Virus record (IMG/VR): IMGVR_UViG_3300047476_001728
Location: 1-43,613 of that record
Source: a virus
Strand: one strand, 5' to 3'
Length of the DNA: 43,613 nucleotides
Numbering within the stretch: the first letter of the stretch is position 1; every line of letters begins with the position of its first letter. The translations under genes and the position numbers were made by a program. This document shows positions 15,201 to 23,359 of the stretch, piece by piece. A model generated the notes under the pieces. The model saw only the letters and a program-made list of their open reading frames with translations, did no database searches and was not told the DNA's origin.

Positions 15201-15842
15201 CTGGCCCCATTGATTCACAAAGACGCGCCCGCTTGTGATCATTGGGTTGCCAGTGTTCGAAACTAGAGCGTTAGTTCCATTTAGTAGGAACTGGATCCCA
15301 GAAGTAATCTGGTTTCCGTTGAAGTCTTCAAGGATGTTAGCGTTGACAACGGTTGATTGGTAGTTAGCATATGCAGTATTTCTAGCTGACAAAGCTTCTG
15401 AGTAGCTTGGCTGTAGAGCAGCTAAAGAAGCAGACGCCGTGTCGTAGTTTGCCTGGGCAACATCTAACGAAGCCTGAGCTGTAGCGATCTGCCCTGGCAC
15501 TGCGCTTACATTTCCTTGTGCAACTTGAAGAGCCGCTAGAGCACTGTAGTGGTTCTGTAACGCCGAAGTCGCGGTAGATACGGCCGACGAGAAAGGAGTT
15601 AGGGCTGATGCAAAGTCGTTTAGTTCGTTGATCCTAGAAGGAGCGTATGTCTGGTAGTGCCCTGTGTAGGTCGAGTACTGCTGGGTGTAGGTCTGTAGAT
15701 CCTGCTGGAGACCAGCAACCTGCTGGGCAGGGTCAACTGACGCATATGAGATAGTAGCGCCAGCTGTTAGGGGGAAGAGAAAGGCAAGGCTTATAGCTAA
15801 GTATGCGTTTAGTAGGGGTCTATTTCTTGAGTTTAGACGCAT
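12285..15842 (-). CDS. Exported beta-helix surface protein with Fn3 domain and membrane anchor
   Basis: The 1185-residue protein begins with a signal peptide: [12 protein letters not shown], a hydrophobic core [16 protein letters not shown] and a likely cut after SYA. A helical Ala/Gln-rich part follows (about 40-180 and 310-400), with a beta domain between. A right-handed beta-helix starts at [16 protein letters not shown] (about 415-700) with many N-rich turns. A fibronectin III-like domain ([19 protein letters not shown]) follows, then a PTPTPEPEP linker of about 110 residues. The end has a hydrophobic helix and SRRIK, like a membrane anchor. I chose the ATG at 15842; an upstream TTG at 15878 would put charged residues before the signal. 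It lies in the lysis region and would be placed on the host surface, not in the virion. Confidence 0.82.
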   Translation of the reverse strand: MRLNSRNRPLLNAYLAISLAFLFPLTAGATISYASVDPAQQVAGLQQDLQTYTQQYSTYTGHYQTYAPSRINELNDFASALTPFSSAVSTATSALQNHYSALAALQVAQGNVSAVPGQIATAQASLDVAQANYDTASASLAALQPSYSEALSARNTAYANYQSTVVNANILEDFNGNQITSGIQFLLNGTNALVSNTGNPMITSGRVFVNQWGQNLHVIAPANSSPTALGFETYARNGDQTITVTFTDDSTATFVNPNGVGNNACPSYYCNVSYTAPTGKVIKSYVIPGDYDILYLDKFTFASNSYDATAQQTYQQAQAALDALTPNYTAASSAVSSATATLASSQQNYNNLSASSYLQNLETIRDNAQQVASDASTALTNAINTATVAKQAVVDAISAITLPPTSLEVTSTADTTAEGTLRWAIAQANAQAGGIYDLITIKTTEPIVLTANLPLITQNVTITSDNRATSIIDGNALYTAFDMRGSSLTLNLSNVTIQNTFASDWQRGSALWIVRGTANVNNVHFRNIAQGTAVTTKEGGSYINISNSLFTNNNQGVFSNYGSTPSTTTAVDTAYDNRITITGTTFNNNSTAIYGERTVLVDNSIFNSNVFAFRMQGINKHRVTNSTFNANQYAIYTSSWIPTSWTSFFSDPPQGRVIHNNTFTNNVNKVITLDDRNNDGKSNQRGASIQNNSWDGKGGIFVEYNNFDYTNNVNNYYAINVANFSAQVAHPFAFANNLEVSPKIAAPTNVQATTNSDGSVTLTWDASVTQNTQVERYAVFFTTGNNAGWGVASTGTSITLPAQIFDTTGGRGNTYTFKIRGDIDSIALYSEFSSTVTASIPAPAPTGIYSIVEGESLLINAIQGNTFQTVTAWYGDPNNLSCGVDVSQQMTQIFAGTSSVVVFSDNGIAGDTCPGVVKVLVIQSISYTPIPVVVSPTPTPTPEPSPQPEPTPTPTPTPTPEPEPTPTPTPVEPTPDPEPTPEPTTPVDPEPTPEPEPTPEPEPTPEPEETAKPEEPVVEPEEEPSPEPTPTEEPTEEEPITSVEELPEVITADVLMEIALEEIVPTDLTSAQAEAIKEAALEVFETAVAGSPAYEQALDALFVAAQADDIVVDEELASIPGIGAAAVAVAEVLNLLSNVGADMNPEVREDAQKATVAAVIVGQIAGSAIAATTAAAPSAASRRIK
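12745..13045 (-). repeat. Low-complexity Pro-Thr-Glu coding repeat
   Basis: This stretch is built from short repeats of GGTTCTGG and GGAGTAGG-like words on the plus strand. On the coding strand it encodes a PTP/PEP linker. It is prone to slippage, so linker length may vary between relatives or assemblies. A long Gly/Ser/Val frame on the other strand is a by-product. Confidence 0.85.
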
Positions 15843-16125
15843 TTGGGGAGTCTTCTCCAGCTTCTTTGAGGCGGACAACTTGAGAGAAAATCATGTTGAC
15901 TTCACTTCGGCTGATCTTTCCGTCCTCCAAGAAAGCGAGAGCTAGCTTCTCAACAACCTTTGCAACTGCTAGCAGACCACCGAGGGCGGCAGACATCCAT
16001 ACATCTAAACCAATAATTGAGCCAGCTCCGATTACGCCGAGCGCGCTGGCAATGAATGTGGCTATAACCCTGTACGTGATGTCGAGGGTTAGACCAGCCT
16101 TACTGTTCTTATTTTTCGTAGACAA
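15820..16125 (-). CDS. Holin-like protein, actinophage type
   Basis: The 101-residue product has [20 protein letters not shown] and [20 protein letters not shown] as two membrane segments, followed by [17 protein letters not shown] recognise [19 protein letters not shown] and the following DGK.S..E.N motif from proteins annotated as holins in Streptomyces and other actinophages. It is the first gene of the leftward block and overlaps the exported protein by 23 bases. Confidence 0.78.
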   Translation of the reverse strand: MSTKNKNSKAGLTLDITYRVIATFIASALGVIGAGSIIGLDVWMSAALGGLLAVAKVVEKLALAFLEDGKISRSEVNMIFSQVVRLKEAGEDSPNASKLKK

Positions 16126-16180
16126 AATGGAGGCTCCCGTTAGGTGGCCTCTCCCCGATACCTATTTTACCACGTATAGC

Positions 16181-16209
16181 TTGCGCTGACTGGGTATGGG
16201 TGTTAGTAT
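16181..16209 (+). promoter_or_regulatory. Promoter for 16235
   Basis: TTGCGC at 16181 and TAGTAT at 16204 are separated by 17 bases. The start near 16216 leaves a leader with a strong AAGGAGG ribosome site before the GTG at 16235. Confidence 0.68.
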
Positions 16210-16234
16210 TTAGGGGACCTTAAGGAGGTTTACT

Positions 16235-16381
16235 GTGGTAATTTCATTCGTTCTAGACTGGGCGTCATTCTTTGTTGGAGTAGTTTCAACCGTAGTGATT
16301 AGCTTTATCGGTGCCTTCGTTGTTGCAGCTTCGCAGTATCGCAAGCAGTCACGTGGAACCGGACGCCGAGGCCGTATCTAG
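16235..16381 (+). CDS. Small single-pass membrane protein, 48 aa
   Basis: The GTG start has AAGGAGG seven bases upstream. The product is one long hydrophobic segment (WASFFVGVVSTVVISFIG, FVVAAS) and a very basic tail QYRKQSRGTGRRGRI. It could act in lysis control or membrane binding. No family is recognised. Confidence 0.7.
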   Translation: MVISFVLDWASFFVGVVSTVVISFIGAFVVAASQYRKQSRGTGRRGRI

Positions 16382-16383
16382 GT

Positions 16384-16395
16384 TATACTTAGAAT
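16384..16395 (+). promoter_or_regulatory. Leaderless -10 box for 16396
   Basis: TATACT at 16384-16389 is followed by six bases and the ATG. The -35 region is poor. The gene may also be read through from 16235. Confidence 0.5.
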
Positions 16396-16575
16396 ATGGA
16401 AGACGGCAGAATCTTAGTACTGGTAGTAGTAGTAGTTGTATGGCTACTATCAATACTAAGTTTCAGCATCTATTTCTGGGTACGGATCATGCCTATTATT
16501 AAGCACCTGCGCGAAACGCCAGATGGGCACATACAACTAACTAAGATCCTGTTTCCGCCTAAATTTCATAGATAA
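16396..16575 (+). CDS. Small membrane protein, 59 aa
   Basis: The product begins MEDGRILVLVVVVVWLLS and continues hydrophobic through ILSFSIYFWV, then a basic cytoplasmic-like part ending FPPKFHR. One membrane helix is expected. It lies 14 bases after the previous membrane gene and 11 bases before the glycosyltransferase. The function is unknown. Confidence 0.68.
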   Translation: MEDGRILVLVVVVVVWLLSILSFSIYFWVRIMPIIKHLRETPDGHIQLTKILFPPKFHR

Positions 16576-16586
16576 CCTAGGCGCAC

Positions 16587-17633
16587 GTGAAGCACACAAC
16601 ATTAATCACGCCTTTAGATCTATCTATTAATTACAATAGGGATGCCTACGTAGGCTATGAGCACATGTCCGGGGAGCTAATCTCTGGGACTCTAGATGAA
16701 TTAAAACTTAAGATCGAATATATGAAGCTGCAGGATATCCCTGAACTTCTAACGGATCGTCGCAAGTACATCGTAAACTTCAACCTAGCCTACTTCCACG
16801 TAATCATGGAGGTTCTACCCGAGATATTTCGAGTTAGGGCCTTAGATCCTAATATCCTATTTGTACTGCATGTGGATCTAGATAAGGCTACTGAGTCTTC
16901 AATCTACTCCTATACATTAGATTTATTGGATGCTAACGGTATTGACTACTTCATAGTAGGAACACCAGTGCCTGGGGTTGGTATGGCATTACCTGTTGTA
17001 ACTAGGATGACCAACTTCTCCTATATGTCCTCTATGCGCCAAATGTCAGAGCTATCCCTAGAAGCGTCACTTCCAGACATAAAACTGGTTCTAGATAAGA
17101 TCTGCGAGTTCAGTGCGGTAACTTCTAACAAACGCCGTAAAGTCTACCTAAGTCGTAGGAAGGTTCGCTTCCATAGCTTGGATGAAGGTAGTGATTACCT
17201 TGGATATAAAGATGATTCCCGTCTGTACGGGGAAGCTGAGCTTGAGCAATATCTTGCTGAGCTGGGGTTTGATATAGTCTGCCCTGAAGACTTTAACTCT
17301 TTCGATGATCAAGTAAAGCTACTTGCTGAGACAGACGTACTTATAACGAGCACTGGTTCTGGCTTAGTAAACCTAGGATTTATGCCTGAAGGTGGGTTAG
17401 TAGTGGAGCTCAGGTGCGAGCTGCTGTTTGGACATATTGGTGGGCAGTGGCACGAGCCTTATCAAATGCTAATTGGTGAGTACGTAGATCTTTCCTATAT
17501 AAAGCGTCATACTCATATCTTGATATCAAATCCAGACAAAGAAGCAGGAAAGATGGTGGAAGCCCTTAAAGGTCTTCGTCCTCTTCTTCTGGCCCCCACG
17601 CGTACAACTTTGCAGTCCCTAGAAGGTCAATAG
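16587..17633 (+). CDS. Glycosyltransferase family 61-like protein
   Basis: The 348-residue protein has the GT61 (DUF563) C-terminal signature: KVYLSRRKVRFHSLDEGS, then ELEQYLAELGFDIVCPED, FDDQVKLLAETDVLITST and GSGLVNLGFMPEGGLVVEL. The N-terminal YIVNFNLAYFHVIMEVLPE also fits (N.A.YFHW..E.LP). The family moves sugars such as xylose or GlcNAc. A second family member lies at 20564. A GTG start follows the upstream gene by 11 bases. It may modify virion proteins or the host surface. Its 3' end overlaps a convergent gene. Confidence 0.82.
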   Translation: MKHTTLITPLDLSINYNRDAYVGYEHMSGELISGTLDELKLKIEYMKLQDIPELLTDRRKYIVNFNLAYFHVIMEVLPEIFRVRALDPNILFVLHVDLDKATESSIYSYTLDLLDANGIDYFIVGTPVPGVGMALPVVTRMTNFSYMSSMRQMSELSLEASLPDIKLVLDKICEFSAVTSNKRRKVYLSRRKVRFHSLDEGSDYLGYKDDSRLYGEAELEQYLAELGFDIVCPEDFNSFDDQVKLLAETDVLITSTGSGLVNLGFMPEGGLVVELRCELLFGHIGGQWHEPYQMLIGEYVDLSYIKRHTHILISNPDKEAGKMVEALKGLRPLLLAPTRTTLQSLEGQ

Positions 17634-17784
17634 CTTCATAAGCTAGGGCTTCTACCGCAAGTAGCAGGTCTGCCTTCTTCTCAGGGTCCGTAGGCTCTTC
17701 TACCTCGTAATGCGCCTCTTGGATGGCGTAAGTACATAACTCTATACGTTCTAGAGCTCTGCGTAGTGGATCCCTGGTTTCCAT
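17566..17784 (-). CDS. Small acidic helical protein, 72 aa
   Basis: The product is almost fully helical and acidic (LRRALERIELCTYAIQ, EEPTDPEKKADLLLAVEA, ending PEEEDEDL). A TAAAAT box ends six bases before the ATG on the minus strand, so the transcript could be leaderless. The 3' 68 bases overlap the convergent glycosyltransferase gene. No family is recognised. Confidence 0.6.
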   Translation of the reverse strand: METRDPLRRALERIELCTYAIQEAHYEVEEPTDPEKKADLLLAVEALAYEAIDLLGTAKLYAWGPEEEDEDL

Positions 17785-17813
17785 GAAACTATTTTAGCTT
17801 GGGATACCTTGTC

Positions 17814-18827
17814 TTATTTAAGAAGTGCGTAAACCTTTTCGGTGACGTGCAGTGGCTTATCTGCTGGACCCTTTACATATGAGTCAATCCAGATGCGCTT
17901 GCGCTTCCACTCTTTGTTGGCATCTTTATATGGTTGCCACCGCCAGAATCCATTTACAACCCAGCGGTGCGAGTACTCACGGTCGCTTGATCCTCCAGAA
18001 CTCGCAACTGTTGCGTACTTACGTCGAATGTCAATGACTGTAACCTCGGTCGGCATCTTCTTTTTTGCAAGTCGAGCTGCTTTTTTCTTGGTTGCTTCAG
18101 CTTTTGAGATGTGAATAACCTCTGGTTCTTGGTTGAGCATGAGCATTAGAGCGTGAAAAACCTGCCTAGGGTCAAGATCAATTGCATGCATCCTGTACAT
18201 CTCACGACTCTTAGCAGTGAACTCTTCGCGCTCTTCCGGGGTAACAGGGGATAGTTGAGTTCCTTCGCGGTATGAAAGGTTGAACCTAAATACCCAGCGT
18301 TCCCGTTTAATCTGGTCAAATCCGTGGCGCTCTAGGTACTCTGTCCATGACTCCTTTGATCCGTCTGCCTCGTTGAACTTATCATTCAGTCCGTAAACAA
18401 GAACGTTACTAGGATCCTTAGGCTGTTCACACCACAACAGCGCATGAATGGTCATACCCTCGGATACCTTAATACCCTGTGCAAAGTAGCAGAAGCCGTA
18501 CTTGCTAGGCAGTAGCGTTAGGTCAGTTAGATCGGTATTGTCCATTGCTCCGGCAGAAGCCTGGATAACTGCAGACATCTCTGGGTCGCAGTAGAAAACC
18601 TTTGGATTACTATTAGTAATAGCAGCTACGCCGAACGCTAGGTAGTCGGCGCTTTCTTTAAGTTCCTTGAGGTCCGTGCGTTGCTCGGGGTCAATCCCTT
18701 CAACAACCGAGTTGTTAACAACGGTAGTTGCGTAGATCCTGAAAGAACCGGCTTCGATGAACTGGTCATTCTTACTTACCTTAGCTAGGTCCGCAAGTAG
18801 CTCTAATGTGTCTCGTGCATTAATCAT
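17814..18827 (-). CDS. Conserved actinophage protein, 337 aa
   Basis: The C-terminal part reads REYSHRWVVNGFWRWQPY then RIWIDSYVKGPADKPLHV and TEKVYALLK. I recognise the HRW.V.GFWR.Q.Y......R.IWI..Y.KGP...PL signature from uncharacterised proteins of actinophages and actinobacterial plasmids. The rest is alpha/beta with a Lys/Ala-rich hinge (TKKKAARLAKKKM) near residue 245. Expression comes from a near-consensus leaderless promoter. It is the outermost gene of the leftward arm next to the switch region. The function is unknown. Confidence 0.8.
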   Translation of the reverse strand: MINARDTLELLADLAKVSKNDQFIEAGSFRIYATTVVNNSVVEGIDPEQRTDLKELKESADYLAFGVAAITNSNPKVFYCDPEMSAVIQASAGAMDNTDLTDLTLLPSKYGFCYFAQGIKVSEGMTIHALLWCEQPKDPSNVLVYGLNDKFNEADGSKESWTEYLERHGFDQIKRERWVFRFNLSYREGTQLSPVTPEEREEFTAKSREMYRMHAIDLDPRQVFHALMLMLNQEPEVIHISKAEATKKKAARLAKKKMPTEVTVIDIRRKYATVASSGGSSDREYSHRWVVNGFWRWQPYKDANKEWKRKRIWIDSYVKGPADKPLHVTEKVYALLK

Positions 18828-18862
18828 GCTCTGACCCTACACCGCATATATAGATATGTCAA
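18828..18862 (-). promoter_or_regulatory. Leaderless promoter for the 18827 gene
   Basis: Read on the minus strand: TTGACA, a 17-base spacer, TAGGGT, six bases, then ATG. Both spacing values are ideal, so the transcript should begin at the start codon. Confidence 0.8.
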
Positions 18863-19404
18863 CTTTTTTCCTTCTGTGCGCCAATGCTACGACGGTCTTA
18901 AAACTAGAGGGGGTGGCGGGGGCGGGAAGTCGTGGTAGGTATATAGGTAAAATAACTTCGAATGAAGGTAAGGGTGGGTTAAAAATAGTAGACGCCGGTA
19001 TTACTTAAGTTGCTGCAACTTCGAACGAAGGTTCGTTGGAAGTTTGGGTTATATATTCGTTATCTTATTTGAGTTTGAGTTGAAATGGGGTAAAAATGAT
19101 AGACGCCGATATACGGATATAAGAAGCAGAGGCAGAGAAAAAGAGAGGGTGAAGTGTAGCAGGGTAGGTTGGAGTATAGAAGGGTATTGGTAGGGAAGCA
19201 AATAATGGACGCCGTTATTAATCTTGCTAATATCTGAAGGATCGGAGCTAAGGTAAGAGAGGTTATTAGCAAGAAGGAAGAAAAAAGAAGTGGAAAATTT
19301 TGCTAATGAAACTATGATATCTATATACTATAAAAGTATTAGTGATTATATTTCCTATTCACGCGCGAGAGATTTTTTCTAGCGCTGAATGTAAACCATA
19401 GTCG
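18863..19404. other. Gene-free switch region with iteron-like and inverted repeats
   Basis: No credible gene is present between the leftward 17.8-18.8 kb gene and the rightward 19.5 kb gene. The plus strand is strongly purine-rich. Three copies of a motif around TAGACGCCGnTAT (GACGCC at 18991, 19102 and 19208) lie about 110 bases apart. AACTTCGAACGAA at 19017 and TTCGTTGGAAGTT at 19032 form an inverted pair, and a related copy lies at 18954. CTTGCTAATA at 19223 and TATTAGCAAG at 19264 form a 10-bp inverted repeat, with a further TTGCTAAT at 19304. The region could be an operator cluster or replication origin. Confidence 0.6.
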
Positions 19405-19433
19405 TTGATATATTTATAGAAAAGTGATAGTAT
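19405..19433 (+). promoter_or_regulatory. Promoter for the 19492 operon
   Basis: TTGATA at 19405 and TAGTAT at 19428 have a 17-base spacer. The predicted start near 19440 gives a leader of about 50 bases with an AACGGAG ribosome region. Confidence 0.62.
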
Positions 19434-19491
19434 GGAATCACTTGTAATTTGACATTTGACTTTTGAGTCAGAGAGAACGGAGTTTGAGAGC

Positions 19492-19950
19492 ATGAGTGAT
19501 GTTTTTGATTTCCTGGGTGTAGACGAAAACGAAGCCGAGGAATATCTCAAAGAGATCGAGAATGGCAAACACATTCAGGATCGACGAGTTTGTATTTGTG
19601 GACATCCGATGGTGCGCCATAAGTTGGAAGTGGATCTTGGATACTTTGTCTGTAGTCCGAACGCAGCTGGTTGTTTGTGTAGGACACCAAGGGCGGTACT
19701 AGAGACTGGGGACTTGCGTAAGTTCTTGCGTAGTACCAAGGGAATGGGTTCGTCCCATGCTTTGACCCAGGGTATGTTGGCAGCTAAGAAGGCCGAGATC
19801 GAGATGAGCTGGATTGAACAACCAAGCTGTGACAAGTGTGGAGCAAGTGGGGTTAAGGTTATCCCAGCTCCAGTAAGCCCTAACGGTGAGATCTTGGATA
19901 AAGCAAGTCGATTGAATGTCTTCTTGTGCCAAGACTGTCTTTTGTTGTAG
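19492..19950 (+). CDS. Cys-rich probable zinc protein, 152 aa
   Basis: The protein starts MSDVFDFLGVDENEAEEY. It has CICGHPMVRH then CSPNAAGCLC (residues about 36-65) and, near the end, CDKCGASG and LCQDCLLL. Two zinc sites are likely. The middle is helical. The ATG at 19492 was chosen over further upstream non-ATG starts because of its distance from the AACGGAG ribosome site. It heads an operon of three small genes. The function is unknown. Confidence 0.72.
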   Translation: MSDVFDFLGVDENEAEEYLKEIENGKHIQDRRVCICGHPMVRHKLEVDLGYFVCSPNAAGCLCRTPRAVLETGDLRKFLRSTKGMGSSHALTQGMLAAKKAEIEMSWIEQPSCDKCGASGVKVIPAPVSPNGEILDKASRLNVFLCQDCLLL

Positions 19951-19963
19951 GATGTGATTTAAG

Positions 19964-20176
19964 ATGATGAAAGAAGAAGCTGCCCGATATCTTGAAGAAC
20001 ACATTCAAGTATTGGTAGACTACGATCTGATTGATTCAGGAGTTGCGGAAACGCTGACTGAATACATCTGGAAAGCTATCGGGGAAATTGATCCGGTGGT
20101 TGATGTTGACTCACTAAACCAAATTTGGAAAAAGTTTGGAGAAGAGGAAGAAGGACGAGACCATGGGTCTGTTTGA
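19964..20176 (+). CDS. Small helical protein, 70 aa
   Basis: The product is acidic and helical (EEAARYLEEHIQVLVDY, ETLTEYIWKAIGEIDPVV). It starts 13 bases after the previous stop and overlaps the next gene by 14 bases. No motif is recognised. Confidence 0.65.
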   Translation: MMKEEAARYLEEHIQVLVDYDLIDSGVAETLTEYIWKAIGEIDPVVDVDSLNQIWKKFGEEEEGRDHGSV

Positions 20177-20477
20177 TTGGTTCCGTAAGGACAAGAAGAA
20201 AGCTGTTGCGGAAGTTCCAGTAGCAGTCGAGCGTAATGAGACTGGGCGCTGGGTTGAAGTTAAGGTTGTTCCAGCAACTGTGACGGACAAGGCAGATTCA
20301 ATCCCAAAGATTGAAGTTGTTAAGTCGTCTGCAGAAAAGCCAGTAGCAAAGAAGGCTCCTGCAAAGAAGCCAGTAGCTAAGACTACTGAGAAGAAGGAAG
20401 CGATCAAGAAGGATCTTGCTGACGCTCCAGTTGCTAAGGCTAAGCCAAAGCCAAAGACCACTCCTAAAAAGAAGTAG
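20163..20477 (+). CDS. Lys/Ala/Pro-rich basic protein, histone H1-like tail
   Basis: The 104-residue protein starts MGLFDWFRKDKKKAV and ends in a tail of AKKAPAKKPVAK-like repeats followed by KAKPKPKTTPKKK. Such tails bind nucleic acids in histone H1-like and HU-extended proteins of actinobacteria. The ATG lies inside the previous gene. A strong terminator follows. A role in DNA compaction or binding is likely but inferred. Confidence 0.7.
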   Translation: MGLFDWFRKDKKKAVAEVPVAVERNETGRWVEVKVVPATVTDKADSIPKIEVVKSSAEKPVAKKAPAKKPVAKTTEKKEAIKKDLADAPVAKAKPKPKTTPKKK

Positions 20478-20510
20478 GATGGAAGTATAGGCGGGAGAGC
20501 CTGTACTCAA

Positions 20511-20546
20511 ACGGGTCAGTTTTCGGACTGGCCCGTTTTCTTTTTT
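20511..20546 (+). terminator. Rho-independent terminator
   Basis: ACGGGTCAGT pairs with ACTGGCCCGT around TTTCGG, followed by a T-rich run. It ends the 19492-20477 operon. Confidence 0.9.
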
Positions 20547-20563
20547 GTTGGTAAGATGAGGAT

Positions 20564-21577
20564 ATGCAACCTACTTGGGACGAAATTCAATTCAACTTTG
20601 AGCTATGCGAAGACTCGAAGTACGTCTCACGTAATGAGCGGGGGATTTTCAGCTCTAGCGATGTAAGCAGAATTACTTCTGACTTGAATAAGACGCTGGA
20701 CTTTGTTTCAGATGATAAAAAAATTATCATTCAGGCTCACGCTGCGTACTTCCATGTTCTTACGGAGGTCGCTCCGATTCTTGTTGATGAAATTAGAAAA
20801 GCAGATTCAGAGGGACGAACAGCTCACTTTGTTTTGAGTGTTGATGCCGGTGGACAGGGTGGTCCTAGTGCCCATGTCGGTCCGTTGTACGATCACTTCG
20901 CTCAACAGATTGTTCGACACGGACATAAAGTTTCTTTAGTTTCGTTGAACAATGGTGATGAACTTTTTATCAATAACTTCTCAATCTATCGGCAATATCA
21001 CTCGAACTTGTCACTGAACAAGGCAATTTCAGAGTTCATGCTTAAGGGAGTCGTTGATCTAGAAAAAGTAGAACCAACACGAAAGGTCTACCTGACTCGA
21101 AGCATGACCCTGCCTAACGGGGGGTTCAGAGCAGCTGATGATGAATACAACACCCTAACTATCAGACAGATTAGGGAAAAGTACAAGTACAAAATGAGCG
21201 ATCGTGTTGATGACGAAGCTTTGTTGGAAGAATACTTTTCTGGACTTGGCTTTGAGATTAAATCTCCAGAAGACATCGAATCATTCGAAGATCAACTAAA
21301 GTTTATGGCTGAAGTCAAGACGGTTGTTTCTTTGACTAGCGCAAGCCTAGCTTCCATGTTCTTTATGAAGCCAGGGGCGTTGGTAGTAGAACTGTCTACA
21401 CCACTGACTTTAAAGATGGCTGACGGAGTTGACTTTGTATCAATCCATCCGCACTACATGTACTTGGCGCATGACTTTAAGCACAGCTACCTTTCCCTCT
21501 CGCACGATCGAGTTGCCTCAAAGATTGTTGAAAGAATTGATGGGGACCCGAGACTCAAGGCTTTGTTTGTGAACTAA
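20564..21577 (+). CDS. Glycosyltransferase family 61-like protein, second copy
   Basis: The 337-residue protein shares the family pattern with the gene at 16587: IIIQAHAAYFHVLTEVAP, RKVYLTRSMTLPNGG, EYFSGLGFEIKSPEDIES, EDQLKFMAEVKTVVSLTS and FMKPGALVVELSTP. A TAAGAT box ends six bases before the ATG, so the transcript may be leaderless, though the -35 box is poor. The stop overlaps the next ATG (TAATG), which couples it to the sugar-nucleotide genes. It probably transfers the sugar activated by those enzymes. Confidence 0.82.
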   Translation: MQPTWDEIQFNFELCEDSKYVSRNERGIFSSSDVSRITSDLNKTLDFVSDDKKIIIQAHAAYFHVLTEVAPILVDEIRKADSEGRTAHFVLSVDAGGQGGPSAHVGPLYDHFAQQIVRHGHKVSLVSLNNGDELFINNFSIYRQYHSNLSLNKAISEFMLKGVVDLEKVEPTRKVYLTRSMTLPNGGFRAADDEYNTLTIRQIREKYKYKMSDRVDDEALLEEYFSGLGFEIKSPEDIESFEDQLKFMAEVKTVVSLTSASLASMFFMKPGALVVELSTPLTLKMADGVDFVSIHPHYMYLAHDFKHSYLSLSHDRVASKIVERIDGDPRLKALFVN

Positions 21578-22926
21578 TGAGCTACGCACTTCTGTTTGAT
21601 CTTGATGGTGTTTTGGTTGATAGCCGAGAGCTACACTTCGAAGCATTGAACTTGGCATTAGGGGAAGTTGATTCGAAGTACGTGATCAGCGCTGATGAGC
21701 AAGCAACAACTTACGAAGGTCTTACAACCAAAGTCAAGCTCGAGATTCTGAACAAGACCAGGGGACTTCCAACTAATAAGTTCGAAGAAGTTTGGCAGAG
21801 CAAGCAGAGCCACACGGCTGAGCTATTCAAAAGCTTGGAAGAAGACTCGGAACTTATCGCTATCTTTAAGATGATTAAAGACGAGGGATTCCAGATTGGT
21901 GTCGTTAGCAACAGCATCCGACAAACTTTAGATGTTTGCTTGAATCGCCTAGGCATTGCTGAGTATGTTGACCTGTCACTAAGCAACGAAGAAGTTTTGG
22001 AAGTCAAGCCGTCCCCTAGCGGATACAAGATGGCGATGATTGGTTTGAAGTCCGACACCTTGACTACGGCCATCTTTGAAGATAGTATTGTCGGTAGACT
22101 TGCAGCTGAACGATCTGGTGCGAAGTTAGTCCCAGTGGACAGTCGAAGTGACCTAACTGAAGGATTGGTAAAACAAACCATGGAAGAACTACAACAGCCG
22201 GAAGCTCCAATGTTCAGCCTTTTGATTCCGATGGCTGGAGCCGGAAGTCGTTTCGTTGAAAAAGGATACGAAGATCCTAAGCCAATGATTGATGTCAATG
22301 GTAAGCCGATGATTCAGAACGTCATCTACAGCCTCGACATGAATGGGCACTACATCTACTTGGCACAGGAAGCAGTTGCTGAGAAGTATGGCCTTCAAAA
22401 GTTCTTAGAAGACATCTGCCCACTAGCCCCAAAGGTTACAGTCATTGGCGTTGATGGTCTAACTGACGGAGCAGCTTCAACTTCCTTGCTGGCCAAAGAA
22501 CTTATCAACAACGAGAATCCACTAGTCATTTGCAACTCAGACCAACTAGTTGATTGGAACTCAATAACCTTCCTTCAGGAAACAGGGGAGAAGAACCTTG
22601 ACGGTTGCATTGTAGTTTTCAGGAGTGACGATCCAAAGTGGTCCTACGCCAAAGTTGGAGACGACGGATTGGTGACAGAGGTTGCAGAGAAGCAAGTCAT
22701 CAGTGATTTGGCAACGGTTGGAATCTACTATTGGAAGCACGGCTCAGACTACGTGAAGTTTGCCGAGCAGATGATTAAGAAAGATATCCGAACCAACGGT
22801 GAGTTTTATATCTGCCCGACTTACAACGAAGCAATTGCCAGCGGGTTAAAGATCGGAACTTACGAAGTAGATCGTATGATTAGCCTAGGAACCCCAGAAG
22901 ATTTGGAGGCATATGTCAACGGCTAA
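21577..22926 (+). CDS. HAD phosphatase fused to nucleotidyltransferase
   Basis: Residues 1-205 form a beta-phosphoglucomutase-like HAD domain: LLFDLDGVLVDSRELHFEAL, GVVSNSIR, KPSPSGYKMAM and FEDSIVGRLAAERSGA. Residues 210-449 form a GT-A-like sugar nucleotidyltransferase: SLLIPMAGAGSRFVEKGY, DPKPMIDVNGKPMI, ICNSDQLVDW and a later GEFYICPTYNEAI. Fusions of this kind occur in bacterial capsule and LPS loci. The first part may remove phosphate from a precursor and the second make a nucleotide-activated sugar or polyol. It overlaps its neighbours on both sides by one and 14 bases. Confidence 0.88.
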   Translation: MSYALLFDLDGVLVDSRELHFEALNLALGEVDSKYVISADEQATTYEGLTTKVKLEILNKTRGLPTNKFEEVWQSKQSHTAELFKSLEEDSELIAIFKMIKDEGFQIGVVSNSIRQTLDVCLNRLGIAEYVDLSLSNEEVLEVKPSPSGYKMAMIGLKSDTLTTAIFEDSIVGRLAAERSGAKLVPVDSRSDLTEGLVKQTMEELQQPEAPMFSLLIPMAGAGSRFVEKGYEDPKPMIDVNGKPMIQNVIYSLDMNGHYIYLAQEAVAEKYGLQKFLEDICPLAPKVTVIGVDGLTDGAASTSLLAKELINNENPLVICNSDQLVDWNSITFLQETGEKNLDGCIVVFRSDDPKWSYAKVGDDGLVTEVAEKQVISDLATVGIYYWKHGSDYVKFAEQMIKKDIRTNGEFYICPTYNEAIASGLKIGTYEVDRMISLGTPEDLEAYVNG

Positions 22927-23350
22927 ATTAATCTCACATCGAGGCAACATTGACGGTCCCAACCCTGAACGAGAGAATACACCAGCCTACTTAGTCGAAG
23001 CCTTGAATGTGGGCGTCGATGTTGAAGTGGATGTTTGGGTTGTTGATGGGAAGATCTTCTTTGGACACGACGAGCCACAGCACGAAGTTGGTGAGACCTT
23101 CGTCGAGCTCATCCATCGTGATGCTTGGTTTCATTGTAAAAATCTAGGGGCCCTTGACTACTTCTCAAAGAAGGACCAAGGCTACAAGTTCTTTTGGCAC
23201 CAGTCTGATGATTACACCCTCACCAGCCACGGCCACATCTGGGTGTATCCAGGTAAACCTTTCACGAAGGATTCGATTGTTGTTGATCTCAGCCCCGACC
23301 ACAACTACGGCGAGGGTGAAGTCTATGCCGTCTGCACCGACTACGTATAG
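22913..23350 (+). CDS. GDPD-like phosphodiesterase domain protein
   Basis: The 145-residue product starts MSTAKLISHRGNIDGPNP, then ENTPAYLVEALNVGVDVEVD, WVVDGKIFFGHDEP. These match the HR..., E.D and GHD motifs of glycerophosphodiester phosphodiesterases. The protein is shorter than full enzymes (about 240 residues), as in the short versions found in bacterial surface-sugar loci. It may act on a glycerol-phosphate or similar group of a glycan. It overlaps the fused enzyme gene by 14 bases and ends the glycan cassette. Confidence 0.8.
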   Translation: MSTAKLISHRGNIDGPNPERENTPAYLVEALNVGVDVEVDVWVVDGKIFFGHDEPQHEVGETFVELIHRDAWFHCKNLGALDYFSKKDQGYKFFWHQSDDYTLTSHGHIWVYPGKPFTKDSIVVDLSPDHNYGEGEVYAVCTDYV

Positions 23351-23359
23351 GACTCTTTC

